From: Candidatus Methylopumilus universalis
GTDB taxonomy: Bacteria; Pseudomonadota; Gammaproteobacteria; Burkholderiales; Methylophilaceae
NCBI RefSeq assembly: GCF_006364435.1
Contig: NZ_CP040977.1
Location: 558,001-622,000 of the forward strand
Length of the DNA: 64,000 nt
Direction of reading: 5' to 3'
Shown here in pieces: positions 18,707 through 30,133 of the stretch. The translations under genes and the position numbers were made by a program. Every line of letters begins with the position of its first letter. The stretch's first letter is position 1. A model generated the notes under the pieces. That model worked only from the letters and a program-made list of their open reading frames with translations. It made no database searches and had not been told where the DNA came from.

Positions 18707-19201
18707 ATGCCATCTTTTGATGTTTCATCCGAAGTAAACATGGCTAATTTAACTAATTCCATCGATGTCGCGTCTCGAATGATTATTAATCGATATGACT
18801 TTAAGGGAACGAGCGCGAAAGTTGAATTTTCAGAGAAAGACTTAACGATTACTCTCTATGGAGATTCAGATTTTCAGTTAGGTCAAATTAAAGATATTTT
18901 GCTACCTGCTATGGAAAAAAAAGAGGCTGATAGCTCTAAAAGAATAGACCCTCAAGACATTCAAACCGTATCTGGAAATAAAACAAAACAGGTGCTGAAA
19001 TTAAAGTCAGGTATCGATACTGAACTTGCAAAAAAAATTGTTAAATTACTCAAAGATAGCGGTCTGAAAGTTCAGTCAGCTATTCAAGGTGAAAGTGTTC
19101 GTGTTTCCGGCGCCAAAAGAGATAACTTGCAAGATGCTATTGCATTCATTAAAAAAAGCATTACAGACTTTCCCCTTCAATTTGGAAATTTTAGAGATTA
19201 G
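18707..19201 (+). CDS. yajQ: YajQ-family nucleotide-binding protein
   Basis: A 164-residue protein with two ferredoxin-like repeats. Family members bind cyclic di-GMP or nucleotides and act with transcription factors; the role here is unknown. The N-terminus [21 protein letters not shown] and the RYDFKG motif are diagnostic, as is IRVSGAKRD-like [12 protein letters not shown] near the C-terminus. A full Shine-Dalgarno AAGGAGA is at 18694-18700. It lies 8 bp before leuC. Confidence 0.93.
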   Translation: MPSFDVSSEVNMANLTNSIDVASRMIINRYDFKGTSAKVEFSEKDLTITLYGDSDFQLGQIKDILLPAMEKKEADSSKRIDPQDIQTVSGNKTKQVLKLKSGIDTELAKKIVKLLKDSGLKVQSAIQGESVRVSGAKRDNLQDAIAFIKKSITDFPLQFGNFRD

Positions 19202-19209
19202 TTAGACGC

Positions 19210-20613
19210 ATGCAACCCAAAACACTTTATGAAAAATTATTTGAGAGCCATATTGTTAGAGAAGATGCTGGCACTTATCTCATATACATTGATCGTCATC
19301 TTGTTCATGAAGTCACAAGTCCACAAGCTTTCGAAGGTTTAAGAATTAATCATAGGCCTGTATGGAGAAATAAATCTGTTCTTGCGGTCCCTGACCATAA
19401 CGTCCCTACAACAGATCGTTCACTTGGAATTTCTGATCCTATCTCTAAGATTCAGGTCGAAACGCTCGATGAAAATTGTAAACATTTCGGATTAACACAA
19501 TTTCCTATGAATGATAATCGCCAAGGCATTGTTCACGTCATTGGACCTGAGCAAGGAAGTACATTGCCTGGCATGACTATAGTATGCGGCGACTCTCATA
19601 CCAGCACGCACGGTGCATTTGGTGCTCTTGCTATGGGTATCGGAACTTCTGAAGTTGAACATGTTTTAGCTACTCAATGTTTAATCCTAAAAAAATTTAA
19701 AACAATGGAAGTTCGGGTAGAGGGAAAGTTAAATAAAGGTATTACGGCAAAAGATATTGCTTTGGCTTTAATTGGAAAAATTGGAACAGCAGGTGGTACA
19801 GGCTACGCGATTGAGTTTACTGGTGAATCTATTCGTACTCTTTCTATGGAAAGCAGAATGACGATTTGCAATATGGCAATTGAAGCGGGCGCTAGAGCCG
19901 GTATGGTTGCAGTTGACGAAGTCACGATATCCTACATTGAAAATAGACCTTTCTCACCTAAAGGTGAAGCATTTGAAAAAGCAAAAATCTATTGGAAAAC
20001 ATTACATAGTGATAAAAATGCAAAATTCGATAAAACAATCACGCTTAACGGAAATGAAATTCTCCCTCAAGTGACTTGGGGAACTTCACCTGAAATGGTG
20101 GTAGGTATTGATGGCATGACTCCTGATCCAAGAAAAGAAGACGATTTGTCGAAAAGAAAAAGTATTGAAGATGCATTAGCCTATATGGGCCTTGAACCGA
20201 ATCTTCCCGTAAATCAAATTAGTGTTGATAAAATTTTTATTGGGTCTTGCACTAATTCGCGCATCGAAGATCTGCGAGAAGCTGCAAATGTGCTTAAAGG
20301 TAAAAAAATCGCCAAAAATATTAAATTAGCACTTGTGGTTCCTGGGTCAGGCCTTGTAAAACTTCAGGCCGAAAAAGAAGGCTTGGATAAAATTTTCATA
20401 GATGCAGGATTTGAGTGGAGAGAGCCTGGTTGTTCAATGTGTTTAGCTATGAATGCAGATCGTTTAGAATCAGGCGAGCGGTGCGCGTCAACTTCAAATA
20501 GAAATTTTGAAGGCCGACAAGGTCAGGGGGGTAGAACACATCTTGTAAGCCCCTCAATGGCAGCAGCAGCAAGTGTTCATGGCCATTTTGTAGATATAAG
20601 AGCTTTAAGTTAA
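19210..20613 (+). CDS. leuC: 3-isopropylmalate dehydratase large subunit
   Basis: Aconitase-family [4Fe-4S] subunit that, with LeuD, isomerises 2-isopropylmalate in leucine synthesis. The 467-residue length is standard. Visible blocks are [49 protein letters not shown] (first cluster cysteine) and [11 protein letters not shown] (the other two). It heads leuC-leuD-leuB-asd with 3-24 bp gaps. No leu leader peptide or attenuator fits the 8 bp in front of it, so it depends on an upstream promoter. Confidence 0.98.
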   Translation: MQPKTLYEKLFESHIVREDAGTYLIYIDRHLVHEVTSPQAFEGLRINHRPVWRNKSVLAVPDHNVPTTDRSLGISDPISKIQVETLDENCKHFGLTQFPMNDNRQGIVHVIGPEQGSTLPGMTIVCGDSHTSTHGAFGALAMGIGTSEVEHVLATQCLILKKFKTMEVRVEGKLNKGITAKDIALALIGKIGTAGGTGYAIEFTGESIRTLSMESRMTICNMAIEAGARAGMVAVDEVTISYIENRPFSPKGEAFEKAKIYWKTLHSDKNAKFDKTITLNGNEILPQVTWGTSPEMVVGIDGMTPDPRKEDDLSKRKSIEDALAYMGLEPNLPVNQISVDKIFIGSCTNSRIEDLREAANVLKGKKIAKNIKLALVVPGSGLVKLQAEKEGLDKIFIDAGFEWREPGCSMCLAMNADRLESGERCASTSNRNFEGRQGQGGRTHLVSPSMAAAASVHGHFVDIRALS

Positions 20614-20616
20614 TTT

Positions 20617-21252
20617 ATGAAACCATTTGTTACTCATACAGGTATTTTGGCCCCACTTGATCGTGCAAATGTAGATACGGATGCAATTATTCCAAAACAG
20701 TTTTTGAAATCGATTAAGAAGACAGGTTTTGGGGCACACCTTTTTGATGAATGGAGATATCTCGATCACGGGGAGCCTGGTATGGACTTAACGCAAAGAA
20801 AAAAAAATCCTGACTTTGTTCTCAATCAAGACCGATATGAAAAAGCTACTATCTTAATCGCGCGTGAGAATTTTGGTTGTGGCTCAAGTCGAGAGCATGC
20901 CCCGTGGGCAATTGAAGATTTCGGCTTTAGAGTAATTTTGGCGACTAGTTTTGCTGATATTTTCTTTAGTAATTGTTTTAAAAATGGCTTACTACCCATC
21001 GTTTTGCCAGCTGAGACCATCGATCATTTATTTGATTTAACTTATTCAAATAAAGGTTATGCAATAACGGTTGATTTGGAAAATCAATCCATTATTCTGC
21101 CTTCTAAAGAAAAAATAAGTTTCCAGGTGGATACGTTTAGGAAGCATTGCCTAATCAATGGATTAGATGATATTGGTTTGACAATGCAGCATAGCGAAAG
21201 CATTAAAGCTTTTGAAAAGACTTACTACCAAAAAAATTCATGGCTACTTTAA
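20617..21252 (+). CDS. leuD: 3-isopropylmalate dehydratase small subunit
   Basis: Swivel-domain partner of LeuC. The 211-residue protein has [20 protein letters not shown] at the N-terminus and the [18 protein letters not shown] signature. Its ATG is 3 bp after the leuC stop, so translation is likely coupled. Confidence 0.97.
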   Translation: MKPFVTHTGILAPLDRANVDTDAIIPKQFLKSIKKTGFGAHLFDEWRYLDHGEPGMDLTQRKKNPDFVLNQDRYEKATILIARENFGCGSSREHAPWAIEDFGFRVILATSFADIFFSNCFKNGLLPIVLPAETIDHLFDLTYSNKGYAITVDLENQSIILPSKEKISFQVDTFRKHCLINGLDDIGLTMQHSESIKAFEKTYYQKNSWLL

Positions 21253-21276
21253 AATTAGAAAGACTTTCTAAATAAA

Positions 21277-22335
21277 ATGAAAATTGCAATATTACCTGGC
21301 GATGGCATCGGACCTGAGATTACAAAACAAGCGGTTGATGTTTTAAAAGCGCTTAATCTAGGTGCAGAATTATTAGAGGCAGAAATTGGGGGAGCTGGTT
21401 ATGATAAGTTCGGCGATCCACTTCCAGACTCAACACTTGATCTAGCCGTCAAATCTGATGCTATTCTTCTTGGTGCAGTAGGTGATTGGAAATATGACGC
21501 ACTTCCAAGGGATAAGAGACCCGAGCGTGGATTGCTTCGCATTAGAAAAGAGCTGAATCTATTTGCTAATTTAAGACCTGCTATTTTATATCCTGAGCTT
21601 GTTGGAGCCTCTTCACTTAAAGCTGAAATTGTATCTAACCTCGATATTATGATTGTGAGAGAACTCACAGGTGATATTTACTTTGGTCAGCCTCGCGGTA
21701 TTCATGTGAATGAAAAAGGTGAGCGTGAAGGTATCAACACAATGCGATATTCAGAATCTGAAATTAAACGCATTGCTCATGTCGCGTTTAAGATCGCAAT
21801 GAAGCGATCGAAAAAACTATGCTCTGTAGATAAAGCTAATGTTTTAGAAGCAACAGAGTTATGGCGTCAAATTATGATCGATATTTCAAAAGAATATCCC
21901 GAGGTTGAATTGACTCATATGTATGTTGATAATGCCGCGATGCAACTCATAAAAAATCCAAAACAATTTGACGTATTAGTTACAGGAAATATCTTTGGAG
22001 ACATTTTATCGGATGAGGCTTCTATGTTAACTGGCTCTATCGGTATGCTCCCTTCCGCATCTCTCGATAGCAATAATAAAGGTATGTATGAGCCTAGTCA
22101 TGGTTCAGCGCCTGATATTGCTGGAAAAAATATTGCAAATCCGCTTGCCACAATTTTATCTTTGGCCATGATGTTTAGATACACATTCAATGATGAAAAA
22201 AATGCGAATAAAATTGAATCAGCTGTAAAAAAAGCATTAAGCCGCGGTTTCCGAACAGCAGATATTTATTCTGCTGGTGATAAAAAAGTAAGCTGTAGTG
22301 AAATGGGTGAAGCGGTAATTGCATCACTTAACTAA
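21277..22335 (+). CDS. leuB: 3-isopropylmalate dehydrogenase
   Basis: NAD-dependent oxidative decarboxylation of 3-isopropylmalate. The 352-residue protein shows [26 protein letters not shown], the [13 protein letters not shown] block and the cofactor-binding [18 protein letters not shown]. It lies 24 bp after leuD in the leu-asd run. Confidence 0.98.
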   Translation: MKIAILPGDGIGPEITKQAVDVLKALNLGAELLEAEIGGAGYDKFGDPLPDSTLDLAVKSDAILLGAVGDWKYDALPRDKRPERGLLRIRKELNLFANLRPAILYPELVGASSLKAEIVSNLDIMIVRELTGDIYFGQPRGIHVNEKGEREGINTMRYSESEIKRIAHVAFKIAMKRSKKLCSVDKANVLEATELWRQIMIDISKEYPEVELTHMYVDNAAMQLIKNPKQFDVLVTGNIFGDILSDEASMLTGSIGMLPSASLDSNNKGMYEPSHGSAPDIAGKNIANPLATILSLAMMFRYTFNDEKNANKIESAVKKALSRGFRTADIYSAGDKKVSCSEMGEAVIASLN

Positions 22336-22354
22336 TTAAAGAACAGGAATTTTA

Positions 22355-23470
22355 ATGAATCGAGTTGGTTTTGTCGGTTGGAGAGGTATGGTAGGTTCAG
22401 TTCTCATGCAACGCATGCAAGAGGAACATGACTTTAAGGAATTTGACTCAACCTTTTTTTCTACTTCTCAAACAGGAAACGTAGCGCCATCTTTTTCTGG
22501 AAGTAAAAGTGCTTTGAAAGACGCACATGACATTAAAGAACTAGCAGCCATGAATATTATTCTTTCTTGTCAGGGCGGAGACTATACATCTGAGGTATAC
22601 CCTAAATTAAGAGATTCGGGGTGGCAGGGACATTGGATTGATGCGGCTTCTTCATTGAGAATGGAAAAAGACGCAGTAATTATTTTAGATCCCCTAAATA
22701 GTGACCTCATTCAAGAAGCATATAAAAAAGGCAATAAAAATTGGATTGGTGGAAATTGTACTGTATCCCTAATGCTTTTAGCGCTTGATGGCTTGTTCAA
22801 GAAAGATCTTGTTGAATGGATTTCATCAATGACCTATCAGGCAGCAAGTGGAGCTGGGGCTCAAAATATGAGAGAGCTTATTTCTCAAATGGGAGATATT
22901 TACAACCATGCAAAAGATTTAATCAATGATCCCAAGACATCTATTTTAGATATAGACAAAAATGTTTCCTCTACACTTAAATCTCGAGATTTTCCAATTG
23001 ATAATTTTGGTGTCCCTTTAGCGGGAAGCTTAATTCCTTGGATTGATAAAGATTTAAATAATGGTCAAAGTAAGGAAGAGTGGAAAGGTTCGGCTGAAAC
23101 CAACAAAATTCTCGGAAGAGAAAACAATCCAATTGTCATTGAGGGATTGTGTGTGCGCATTGGCGCTATGCGATGCCATAGTCAAGCCTTAACAATTAAA
23201 TTAAAAAAGAGTATTTCTTTGGAGGAAATTAATCAAACCATAAGTAACGCTAATCCATGGGTGAAGTTAATTCCAAATGAGAGAGAAATTTCAATGAAAG
23301 AGTTAAGTCCTGCTGCAGTCTCAGGCAAGCTTTCTATTCCTATAGGCAGAATTCGAAAACTTAATATGGGGCCTGAATATATTTCAGCTTTCACAGTGGG
23401 TGATCAATTGCTATGGGGTGCTGCAGAGCCTCTTAGACGTATTTTAAGAATACTTATTAAATCTATTTAA
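22355..23470 (+). CDS. asd: Aspartate-semialdehyde dehydrogenase
   Basis: Reduces aspartyl phosphate to the semialdehyde used for lysine/peptidoglycan, threonine and methionine. The 371-residue length is that of the gammaproteobacterial-type enzyme. Catalytic Cys is in [10 protein letters not shown], the NADP loop is [17 protein letters not shown], and the [14 protein letters not shown] block follows. AGGA precedes the ATG. It lies between leuB and fimV, as in many beta- and gammaproteobacteria. Confidence 0.97.
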   Translation: MNRVGFVGWRGMVGSVLMQRMQEEHDFKEFDSTFFSTSQTGNVAPSFSGSKSALKDAHDIKELAAMNIILSCQGGDYTSEVYPKLRDSGWQGHWIDAASSLRMEKDAVIILDPLNSDLIQEAYKKGNKNWIGGNCTVSLMLLALDGLFKKDLVEWISSMTYQAASGAGAQNMRELISQMGDIYNHAKDLINDPKTSILDIDKNVSSTLKSRDFPIDNFGVPLAGSLIPWIDKDLNNGQSKEEWKGSAETNKILGRENNPIVIEGLCVRIGAMRCHSQALTIKLKKSISLEEINQTISNANPWVKLIPNEREISMKELSPAAVSGKLSIPIGRIRKLNMGPEYISAFTVGDQLLWGAAEPLRRILRILIKSI

Positions 23471-23479
23471 AAGAAATTT

Positions 23480-25111
23480 ATGAGCCAAAAAATTAAAAAC
23501 TTATTTTTATTTTGCTTACTTTTGCTACCGCTTGTTGGCAATGCGTTGCAGCTGGGTAAAATCGTTGTGACATCATCTCAAGGGCAGCCTCTAAATGCTG
23601 AAATTGAAATGATGTTAACGCCAGGTGAAGATTTATCGAAACTTAAGACATCACTGGCAACGAAAGAGAGTTATGAGTCGCAAGGTATAGAGCGTCTTGC
23701 TATCCATAATAATATTTCTGTTGAACTACAAAAAAATGAAAAAGGTCAGACCATCCTAAAGCTGAAAAGCACTCAGCCTGTGCCGGATCCATTTTTAGAT
23801 TTGCTCATTCAAGTCGATTCAGCAAAAGGAAGAAATTACCGTGAATATACCGTACTTCTCGACCCACCAGAGACACCTATTATTCAGCAGGAGAAAATTG
23901 TAGCTATTGATAAAGCAGAGCCATTGCCGATGAATGATAAAAATGAGGTAAAGGAAAGCGTTGATAAAAATAAGATTATTCTTGAAAAAGAAAATAAAAA
24001 TAATCTTAAGCCTTTAGAGAAAAATAAGCCTGCTGATCTATCCTCAAAATCAATAACAGTTAAACCTGCAGATACTATATATAAAATTGCAAGGGAAAAT
24101 AAAATACCTGGTATTACTACCGAACAAATGGTTGTTGGTATTTTTAATCTTAATGAGCTTGCTTTTACGAATAAAAATATTAACGGTTTAGAAGTTGGAC
24201 AGAAGATTGCCTTGCCAACAAAAGATGATTTTATGAATTTAACCCATGCTAAAGCGATGGCTGAAATTAAAATTCAATCTTTGCAATGGAATAAATATAG
24301 TACAAAAACTGCTGAGGCTGTTGCAAATAGCCCGAAAGTAATTTCGACTCCGCCTGAAGTGCCTTTAACGCCTGCAACCATTATTCAAAATCAGCCAGCT
24401 TCTTCTTCTGCGCCGCGCATTAAATTAACAGGTGATACGTTAACTAATAATAAAAATAGTAAAGAGATTGTTCAAAAAGAAATTAATCAGATTAATGATG
24501 ATAAGACAGCCTTAGAAAAAAATATCAAAGATGCCGAACAAAAAATTATTCTTTTGGAAAAAGAACTCGCTGATGCAAAAAAAATATTAACCATATCTAA
24601 TCAAGCCTTATTCGATCTTCAAGAGAAATCAAAGCAAGTTAATCAAACTAAAGATTCAACTACCAAAGCACCCATAGTTGAATCTAAACCAGAACTTACC
24701 TCGCTCATCAGTCAGGCAAGTGAAGCAGATGCGAATAAAAATGATATAGCCGTCCCTGCGGACACATCTTTTAAATCTTCTATTTCTGATAGCCCTAGTG
24801 AGGAAAAAGCAAATGCGCAATTGGCATCTGATAAGGAAGCTTCAAGCGTATCATCGTCTAGCGGCCTATTTATTTTCTTAGGTGTTCTATTGGCTATCTT
24901 AATTATGCTTTTTGTTATTAAAATTAAAAGACAGAAAGAGCAAAAAGAACTTATTGATTCAATGAGTATTGATAAAGATAAACTTTATTCTGAAGTAGCT
25001 GGTTCTGAAGCGGCACCAATCAAAGAACAAAGCACTATAGAAGATATCGATTTATCAGGCACTACAATCAATTTATCGGATAAAGATCAGAAGCCAACTC
25101 ATTTTGATTAG
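23480..25111 (+). CDS. FimV-like LysM-domain membrane protein (short form)
   Basis: FimV organises the cell pole and type IV pili in Pseudomonas. This 543-residue protein has a signal peptide (about 1-22, LFLFCLLLLPLVGNA), the FimV N-terminal domain (LQLGKIVVTSSQGQPLNAEIEM, to about 125), a LysM-like region at about 192-250 (SITVKPADTIYKIARENK), a coiled coil at about 330-390, and one transmembrane segment at about 457-478. The cytoplasmic part is only about 65 residues, whereas typical FimV proteins exceed 900 and end in a TPR-like domain; here the C-terminus is much reduced. The position between asd and truA is the conserved one. Confidence 0.85.
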   Translation: MSQKIKNLFLFCLLLLPLVGNALQLGKIVVTSSQGQPLNAEIEMMLTPGEDLSKLKTSLATKESYESQGIERLAIHNNISVELQKNEKGQTILKLKSTQPVPDPFLDLLIQVDSAKGRNYREYTVLLDPPETPIIQQEKIVAIDKAEPLPMNDKNEVKESVDKNKIILEKENKNNLKPLEKNKPADLSSKSITVKPADTIYKIARENKIPGITTEQMVVGIFNLNELAFTNKNINGLEVGQKIALPTKDDFMNLTHAKAMAEIKIQSLQWNKYSTKTAEAVANSPKVISTPPEVPLTPATIIQNQPASSSAPRIKLTGDTLTNNKNSKEIVQKEINQINDDKTALEKNIKDAEQKIILLEKELADAKKILTISNQALFDLQEKSKQVNQTKDSTTKAPIVESKPELTSLISQASEADANKNDIAVPADTSFKSSISDSPSEEKANAQLASDKEASSVSSSSGLFIFLGVLLAILIMLFVIKIKRQKEQKELIDSMSIDKDKLYSEVAGSEAAPIKEQSTIEDIDLSGTTINLSDKDQKPTHFD

Positions 25112-25133
25112 GCCATTGAACGATTAAACTATC

Positions 25134-25757
25134 GTGCATGCATTAGTTAAATTGGTAGGTATTTTATGTGCTTTATTGCTAATCAATAAATATAATTTTA
25201 GTTTTAATCTTTTTTTGCTTTTTTTTATTTTAGTTTTTTCTTTTTTTATAAAGTTTTCAATACCTAAACTTATTATTAGGTTGAAATTTTTTCTTATCAT
25301 CACCTTTTTGCTCTATGTTTTTAATACGCCGGGTGAATATGTGTTTCTTTGGCCCTACCTATCTCCATCATACGAAGGTCTTTTATTAGGTTCAACTCAA
25401 ATTATGCGTCTTATTAATTCAGTTGCTATTATTACGATGATGATTTCATTAATGACTTATCAAACCTTAATCGAGACTTTTTATTTAATTTTTAAGCCAT
25501 TAAAACGATTTGGTATTGATGCAAAACGTTTTGCTGTTCGTCTTTATTTAACAATGGAATATGTGAAGACTTTTCAATCAAAACGTAAACTTCGCTTTAC
25601 CCTTAACGATTTGTCTTCGTTACTCCTATATTCAAGCAATAAAAATCATATGAATCTTTCACATATTCAAATTAAAGAAGAAAGAGTTAATGGCTCATCT
25701 TTACTTTTAATTATCTCAATGATCTTCACTACTCTATTTTTAATTTTTTACTTATAA
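25134..25757 (+). CDS. Polytopic membrane protein resembling an ECF-transporter T component
   Basis: A 207-residue, very hydrophobic protein with about five membrane segments and a basic cytoplasmic stretch (FKPLKRFGIDAKRFAVRLYL) before the last one. The layout recalls CbiQ/EcfT, the membrane scaffold of energy-coupling-factor vitamin transporters, but no ATPase (EcfA) or substrate-binding (S) gene is adjacent. It occupies the 22 bp - 6 bp gap between fimV and truA, where most relatives have no gene. Homology is suggested by pattern only. Confidence 0.55.
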   Translation: MHALVKLVGILCALLLINKYNFSFNLFLLFFILVFSFFIKFSIPKLIIRLKFFLIITFLLYVFNTPGEYVFLWPYLSPSYEGLLLGSTQIMRLINSVAIITMMISLMTYQTLIETFYLIFKPLKRFGIDAKRFAVRLYLTMEYVKTFQSKRKLRFTLNDLSSLLLYSSNKNHMNLSHIQIKEERVNGSSLLLIISMIFTTLFLIFYL

Positions 25758-25763
25758 ACTGCT

Positions 25764-26558
25764 ATGAAAATCGCATTGTGTATTGAATATGATGGATCTA
25801 ATTTCTCTGGATGGCAGAAGCAAAACGATGTGGATTCGATTCAAGGTGAAATTGAAAAAGCGCTTGAAAGTATTGCGCTAGAAAAATTGGATACTTACGC
25901 TTCGGGTCGAACCGATACTGGTGTTCATGCGCTCGTTCAAATAGTTCATTTCGAAACTAAAATTCAAAGACCTATCACTGCTTGGGTAAGAGGTGTTAAT
26001 GCCTTTTTACCATCATCTATTCGAGTGTTATGGGCGCAAGAAGTTGATGATACTTTCCATGCGCGGTATTCAGCCTCACAACGTCATTACGAGTATTTAG
26101 TTTATAACGCTTCTTTTCCGTCTGCTTTGTGGGCTAATAAGGCAGGATGGATTCATGATGAGCTTGATTTTAAAAAGATGAAAGAAGCCATTCAGTATTT
26201 TGAGGGTGAGCATGATTTTAGTGCGTTTCGATCTTCAGAGTGCCAGGCCAAAAGCCCCATAAGAACAATGTCCCGAATATCTCTTATAAACTACCATCCT
26301 TTTTATCTATTTAAGTTTTCGGCGAACGGTTTCCTTCACCACCAAATTAGAAACATGATGGGAGCTATTTTGTATATTGGTAAAGGAAATTACCCAAGCG
26401 ATTATATTGAAGAATTATTGTTATCTAAAGATAGGACAAAGTCACCCCCTACATTTTCACCTGACGGTCTTTATTTGTCTGGTGTGGATTATGACGTGAG
26501 ATACGCATTTCCTTTTATGCGCAGAACTCTCAATATTTTTGACAATAATCATTTATGA
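25764..26558 (+). CDS. truA: tRNA pseudouridine(38-40) synthase
   Basis: Makes pseudouridine at positions 38-40 of the tRNA anticodon arm. The 264-residue protein shows EYDGSNFSGWQKQN, the catalytic aspartate in YASGRTDTGVHALVQ, and FLHHQIRNMMGAI. It starts 6 bp after the ECF-T-like gene. Confidence 0.97.
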   Translation: MKIALCIEYDGSNFSGWQKQNDVDSIQGEIEKALESIALEKLDTYASGRTDTGVHALVQIVHFETKIQRPITAWVRGVNAFLPSSIRVLWAQEVDDTFHARYSASQRHYEYLVYNASFPSALWANKAGWIHDELDFKKMKEAIQYFEGEHDFSAFRSSECQAKSPIRTMSRISLINYHPFYLFKFSANGFLHHQIRNMMGAILYIGKGNYPSDYIEELLLSKDRTKSPPTFSPDGLYLSGVDYDVRYAFPFMRRTLNIFDNNHL

Positions 26559-26574
26559 CAAGATCGTTAATCCT

Positions 26575-26580
26575 TATAAT
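26575..26580 (+). promoter_or_regulatory. -10 element before trpF
   Basis: A perfect TATAAT in the 52-bp gap between truA and trpF. No good -35 lies at the right spacing (ATGACA at 26555-26560 is only 14 bp away). Transcription would start near 26587, giving a leader of about 24 nt. There is no room for a trp attenuator peptide. Confidence 0.35.
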
Positions 26581-26610
26581 GAATATCTTTCATCTTGAAT
26601 TGATTTTACA

Positions 26611-27234
26611 TTGAGAACACGCACTAAAATTTGCGGCATTACTCGCTTGGAGGATGCAAAAGCTTCCATCCTTGCAGGTTGTGATGCGCTTGGTTTCGTT
26701 TTTTATAAAGAAAGCCCACGTTACATTCCTTTAGATGCTTTTAAAGGTATTGCTAGAGAGTTACCTCCATTTGTGACTAAAGTTGGCCTTTTTGTGAATG
26801 CTGATCCTACTTTAATAGAAGAGGTGATTCGATCTGGATTAGTGAATGTTTTACAGTTTCATGGCGATGAAACACCTGATTTTTGCAGACAATTTAAATT
26901 TCCTTATATCAAAGCAGTTGCAGTCTCCTCTTCGGTAGATTTGTTACAATATGCCAAGGATTTTTATGATGCAGAAGCTTTATTACTTGATGCGTCTCAT
27001 GAGTACCTTAAGGGCGGCACAGGCCAAACATTTGATTGGAATTTAATTCCCCATTCGCTCTCTAAACCAATTGTATTGGCGGGCGGACTTAATGTGGACA
27101 ATGTTAAAGAAGCTATAAACCAAGTGAAACCTTATGCAGTTGATATCAGCGGTGGCGTTGAAGATTCAAAAGGTATTAAAAATTCTCTTAAAATTCAAGC
27201 ATTTATAAAGGAAACTCAAGATGCAACCGTATGA
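26611..27234 (+). CDS. trpF: Phosphoribosylanthranilate isomerase
   Basis: Third step of tryptophan synthesis from anthranilate. The 207-residue TIM-barrel protein begins [11 protein letters not shown]-like ([16 protein letters not shown]), with the catalytic Cys in KICGIT and Asp in LLLDAS, and ends in [16 protein letters not shown]. The start is TTG; no ATG precedes the conserved KICGIT at a suitable distance and no clear Shine-Dalgarno is visible. The last 14 bp overlap trpB. Confidence 0.95.
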   Translation: MRTRTKICGITRLEDAKASILAGCDALGFVFYKESPRYIPLDAFKGIARELPPFVTKVGLFVNADPTLIEEVIRSGLVNVLQFHGDETPDFCRQFKFPYIKAVAVSSSVDLLQYAKDFYDAEALLLDASHEYLKGGTGQTFDWNLIPHSLSKPIVLAGGLNVDNVKEAINQVKPYAVDISGGVEDSKGIKNSLKIQAFIKETQDATV

Positions 27235-28423
27235 TATGCCAGATGAAAAAGGCCATTTTGGTCAATTTGGCGGCGTATTTGTCGCAGAAACTTTAATTGA
27301 AGCGCTTGATGAATTAAGAACGATGTATGAAAAATATCGTCACGATCCTGATTTTCTTGCTGAACTTCAATACGACTTAAAGCATTTTGTAGGTCGTCCA
27401 AGCCCAATCTACCATGCTAAAAGGTGGTCTGATCGAGTGGGTGGTGCGCAAATTTACTTGAAGCGGGAAGACTTAAATCATACAGGCGCTCACAAAGTTA
27501 ACAATACTGTAGGTCAAGCTTTACTCGCGAAACGTATGGGCAAGCCACGCATCATAGCCGAGACGGGGGCAGGGCAGCATGGGGTTGCAACAGCGACTAT
27601 CTCAGCACGTTTAGGCCTTGAGTGTGTAGTTTATATGGGAGCTGAAGATGTAAAAAGACAGGCGCCTAATGTATACCGTATGAAACTTCTTGGCGCTACG
27701 GTTGTTCCTGTAGAAAGCGGGTCTAAAACTCTAAAAGATGCGCTTAATGAAGCGATGAGAGATTGGGTGACTAACATCTCTACTACCTTTTATATCATTG
27801 GTACTGTGGCAGGACCTCACCCTTACCCTATGATGGTTCGTGATTTTAATTCTGTCGTAGGTGTTGAATGTAAATCGCAAATGAATGAAATGATTGGTCG
27901 GCAACCAGATGCAGTGATCGCTTGCGTGGGCGGCGGTTCAAATGCGATGGGTATTTTTTATCCCTATATAGATTTGCGCGAAGTTCGATTAATTGGCGTT
28001 GAAGCTGCAGGGCATGGTATCGAAACAGGCAAACACGCAGCACCTTTAACTGCCAATAGCCCTATAGGTGTATTGCATGGCAATCGAACATACTTAATGC
28101 AGAATGAAGAAGGTCAAATTATTGAAACACATTCAATTTCAGCAGGTCTTGATTATCCAGGCGTTGGCCCTGAACATGCTTGGTTAAAAGATATAAAGCG
28201 CGCTGAATATGTTGCTGTTACAGATACAGAGGCTTTAGATGCGTTTCATAGTCTATGTCTTACCGAAGGTATTATTCCAGCGCTTGAAACTAGCCATGCT
28301 CTCGCATATGCAGAGAAGCTTGCGAAAACGATGAAGCCTGACCAAGTCATTCTTGTTAATTTATCTGGCCGTGGTGACAAGGATATTAATACTGTGGCTA
28401 AAATTTCAAATATCAATCTATAA
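27221..28423 (+). CDS. trpB: Tryptophan synthase beta chain
   Basis: PLP enzyme joining indole and serine. The 400-residue protein has the Schiff-base lysine in [32 protein letters not shown] and the phosphate loop [16 protein letters not shown] at 27207-27212 supports the ATG at 27221, inside the end of trpF. trpA follows after 7 bp. Confidence 0.98.
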   Translation: MQPYDMPDEKGHFGQFGGVFVAETLIEALDELRTMYEKYRHDPDFLAELQYDLKHFVGRPSPIYHAKRWSDRVGGAQIYLKREDLNHTGAHKVNNTVGQALLAKRMGKPRIIAETGAGQHGVATATISARLGLECVVYMGAEDVKRQAPNVYRMKLLGATVVPVESGSKTLKDALNEAMRDWVTNISTTFYIIGTVAGPHPYPMMVRDFNSVVGVECKSQMNEMIGRQPDAVIACVGGGSNAMGIFYPYIDLREVRLIGVEAAGHGIETGKHAAPLTANSPIGVLHGNRTYLMQNEEGQIIETHSISAGLDYPGVGPEHAWLKDIKRAEYVAVTDTEALDAFHSLCLTEGIIPALETSHALAYAEKLAKTMKPDQVILVNLSGRGDKDINTVAKISNINL

Positions 28424-28430
28424 AGTTTTT

Positions 28431-29225
28431 ATGTCGAGAATTACAAATACATTTAAAACGCTTAAAGAAAAAAATAAAAAAGCTTTAATTCCTTATATTA
28501 CAGCGGGGGACCCCCATCCTGATCTCACCGTATCTATGATGCATGCTTTGGTAGATTCGGGTGCTGACATGATTGAATTAGGTATTCCTTTTTCAGACCC
28601 AATGGCAGATGGTCCCACTATTCAAAGAGCAAGCGAAAGAGCTTTGGCCCATCATGTAGGTTTATCTCATGTATTTAAAATGGTTAAAACTTTTAGAGAA
28701 AACGATGATAAAACACCCATCATCTTAATGGGCTATGCAAATCCTATTGAAGCGATTGGTGCTGAGACTTTTGTGGAAAGAGCAAAATCTTCTGATGTGG
28801 ATGGAATTATTACTGTAGATTACCCTCCTGAAGAGTGCGTGGAATTTACAAAACTTCTAAAAGAAAAAAACATTGATAGTATTTTTTTATTGTCGCCAAC
28901 CTCAGAATTAGACAGAGTAAAATTAATTATCGAGCAAGCTTCTGGATTTTTATATTACGTCTCCTTAAAGGGCGTTACAGGCGCTGCTAATATTGATATT
29001 GAGCAGGTGAAGTCTAAAGTTGGTATGATTCGGGAATTAACGGATCTTCCTATTGGCGTGGGTTTTGGAGTAAAAGATGCAGCAACAGCGAAAGAAGTTG
29101 CTAAGATTTCCGATGCAGTTGTCGTTGGCAGTCGCATGGTTCAGGAAATTGAGAGTTCAAATAAAGAAAATTTAATTCAAAACATTTCGAAGTTAATGAA
29201 AGAATTAAGAGAAGCAGTTAATTAA
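28431..29225 (+). CDS. trpA: Tryptophan synthase alpha chain
   Basis: Cleaves indole-3-glycerol phosphate to indole for TrpB. With the ATG at 28431 ([19 protein letters not shown]) it is 264 aa, the normal length; an in-frame start at 28353 lies inside trpB and would add an unrelated leader. Catalytic Glu is in [20 protein letters not shown], with the Asp in the same block. [15 protein letters not shown] binds phosphate. Confidence 0.97.
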   Translation: MSRITNTFKTLKEKNKKALIPYITAGDPHPDLTVSMMHALVDSGADMIELGIPFSDPMADGPTIQRASERALAHHVGLSHVFKMVKTFRENDDKTPIILMGYANPIEAIGAETFVERAKSSDVDGIITVDYPPEECVEFTKLLKEKNIDSIFLLSPTSELDRVKLIIEQASGFLYYVSLKGVTGAANIDIEQVKSKVGMIRELTDLPIGVGFGVKDAATAKEVAKISDAVVVGSRMVQEIESSNKENLIQNISKLMKELREAVN

Positions 29226-29241
29226 TGAGTCGAGTACAACT

Positions 29242-30099
29242 ATGAGCTGGTTAAAAAATGTTATACCTCCAAAAATAAAACGTATTGTTGGAAGTGTATC
29301 TAAAAAAAATATTCCCGAAGGTTTATGGTGTAAATGCCCTTCATGTCAGGCTGTGCTCTATCGAACAGACCTTGAGCAAAATATGGAGGTTTGTCCAAAA
29401 TGTTCTTTTCATAATCGAATTTCAGCTCGCTCACGTATAGATACCTTATTAGATAAAGACAAAAGAAAAGAAATTGGTGCGCTCATCCAGCCTTTAGACT
29501 CTTTAAAGTTTAACGATACGCAAAGTTATGCTGATCGTATTAAGTCATCACAAAAAGATCTGAACGAAAAAGATGCAATTGTTGTGATGCAGGGTTTAAT
29601 GGAAGGCAAACCTGTTGTGATAGCCGCTTTTGAATTTAAGTTCATGGGCGGGTCTATGGGCTCAGTCGTGGGTGAAAAATTTGTACGCGGTATTCAGGCT
29701 GCTATTAAAGCGAAAGCCACATTCATATGTGTCTCAGCAAGCGGTGGCGCCAGAATGCAAGAAGGATTACTTTCACTTATGCAGATGGCAAAAACGAGTG
29801 CTGCTTTAACTAAACTAAGCGAAGCTAAATTACCTTATTTTTCAGTTCTCACCGACCCAACTATGGGTGGTGTATCCGCTAGTTTTGCAATGTTAGGCGA
29901 TGTAATTATTGCTGAACCTAAAGCATTAATCGGTTTTGCAGGTCCTCGTGTGATCGAACAAACCGTGAGAGAAAAATTACCTGAAGGATTCCAGCGCTCT
30001 GAATTTCTTCTCACACATGGTGCCATTGATATGATTGTAGATCGCCGTGACATGAAGAAAAAGCTTACTAATTTAATATCTAAATTATCTAAAAATTAA
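29242..30099 (+). CDS. accD: Acetyl-CoA carboxylase carboxyltransferase subunit beta
   Basis: Beta half of the carboxyltransferase making malonyl-CoA for fatty acids. The 285-residue protein has the N-terminal zinc ribbon ([11 protein letters not shown] ... CPKCSFH) at about 28-51, which also binds mRNA in E. coli, and the crotonase-fold core with [10 protein letters not shown] and [16 protein letters not shown]. It follows trpA by 16 bp, the conserved neighbour order. Confidence 0.97.
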   Translation: MSWLKNVIPPKIKRIVGSVSKKNIPEGLWCKCPSCQAVLYRTDLEQNMEVCPKCSFHNRISARSRIDTLLDKDKRKEIGALIQPLDSLKFNDTQSYADRIKSSQKDLNEKDAIVVMQGLMEGKPVVIAAFEFKFMGGSMGSVVGEKFVRGIQAAIKAKATFICVSASGGARMQEGLLSLMQMAKTSAALTKLSEAKLPYFSVLTDPTMGGVSASFAMLGDVIIAEPKALIGFAGPRVIEQTVREKLPEGFQRSEFLLTHGAIDMIVDRRDMKKKLTNLISKLSKN

Positions 30100-30133
30100 T
30101 TTAACCCCCTCCAAGTTCTCGCACAATCGCCCT

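Noticed and set aside
19202-19209. Leucine or tryptophan attenuator leaders
   Set aside because: The gaps before leuC (8 bp) and trpF (52 bp) contain no Leu- or Trp-rich leader frame and no alternative hairpins.
28353-28430. Upstream start for trpA inside trpB
   Set aside because: It would add 26 residues encoded out of frame within trpB; the ATG at 28431 gives a standard TrpA.
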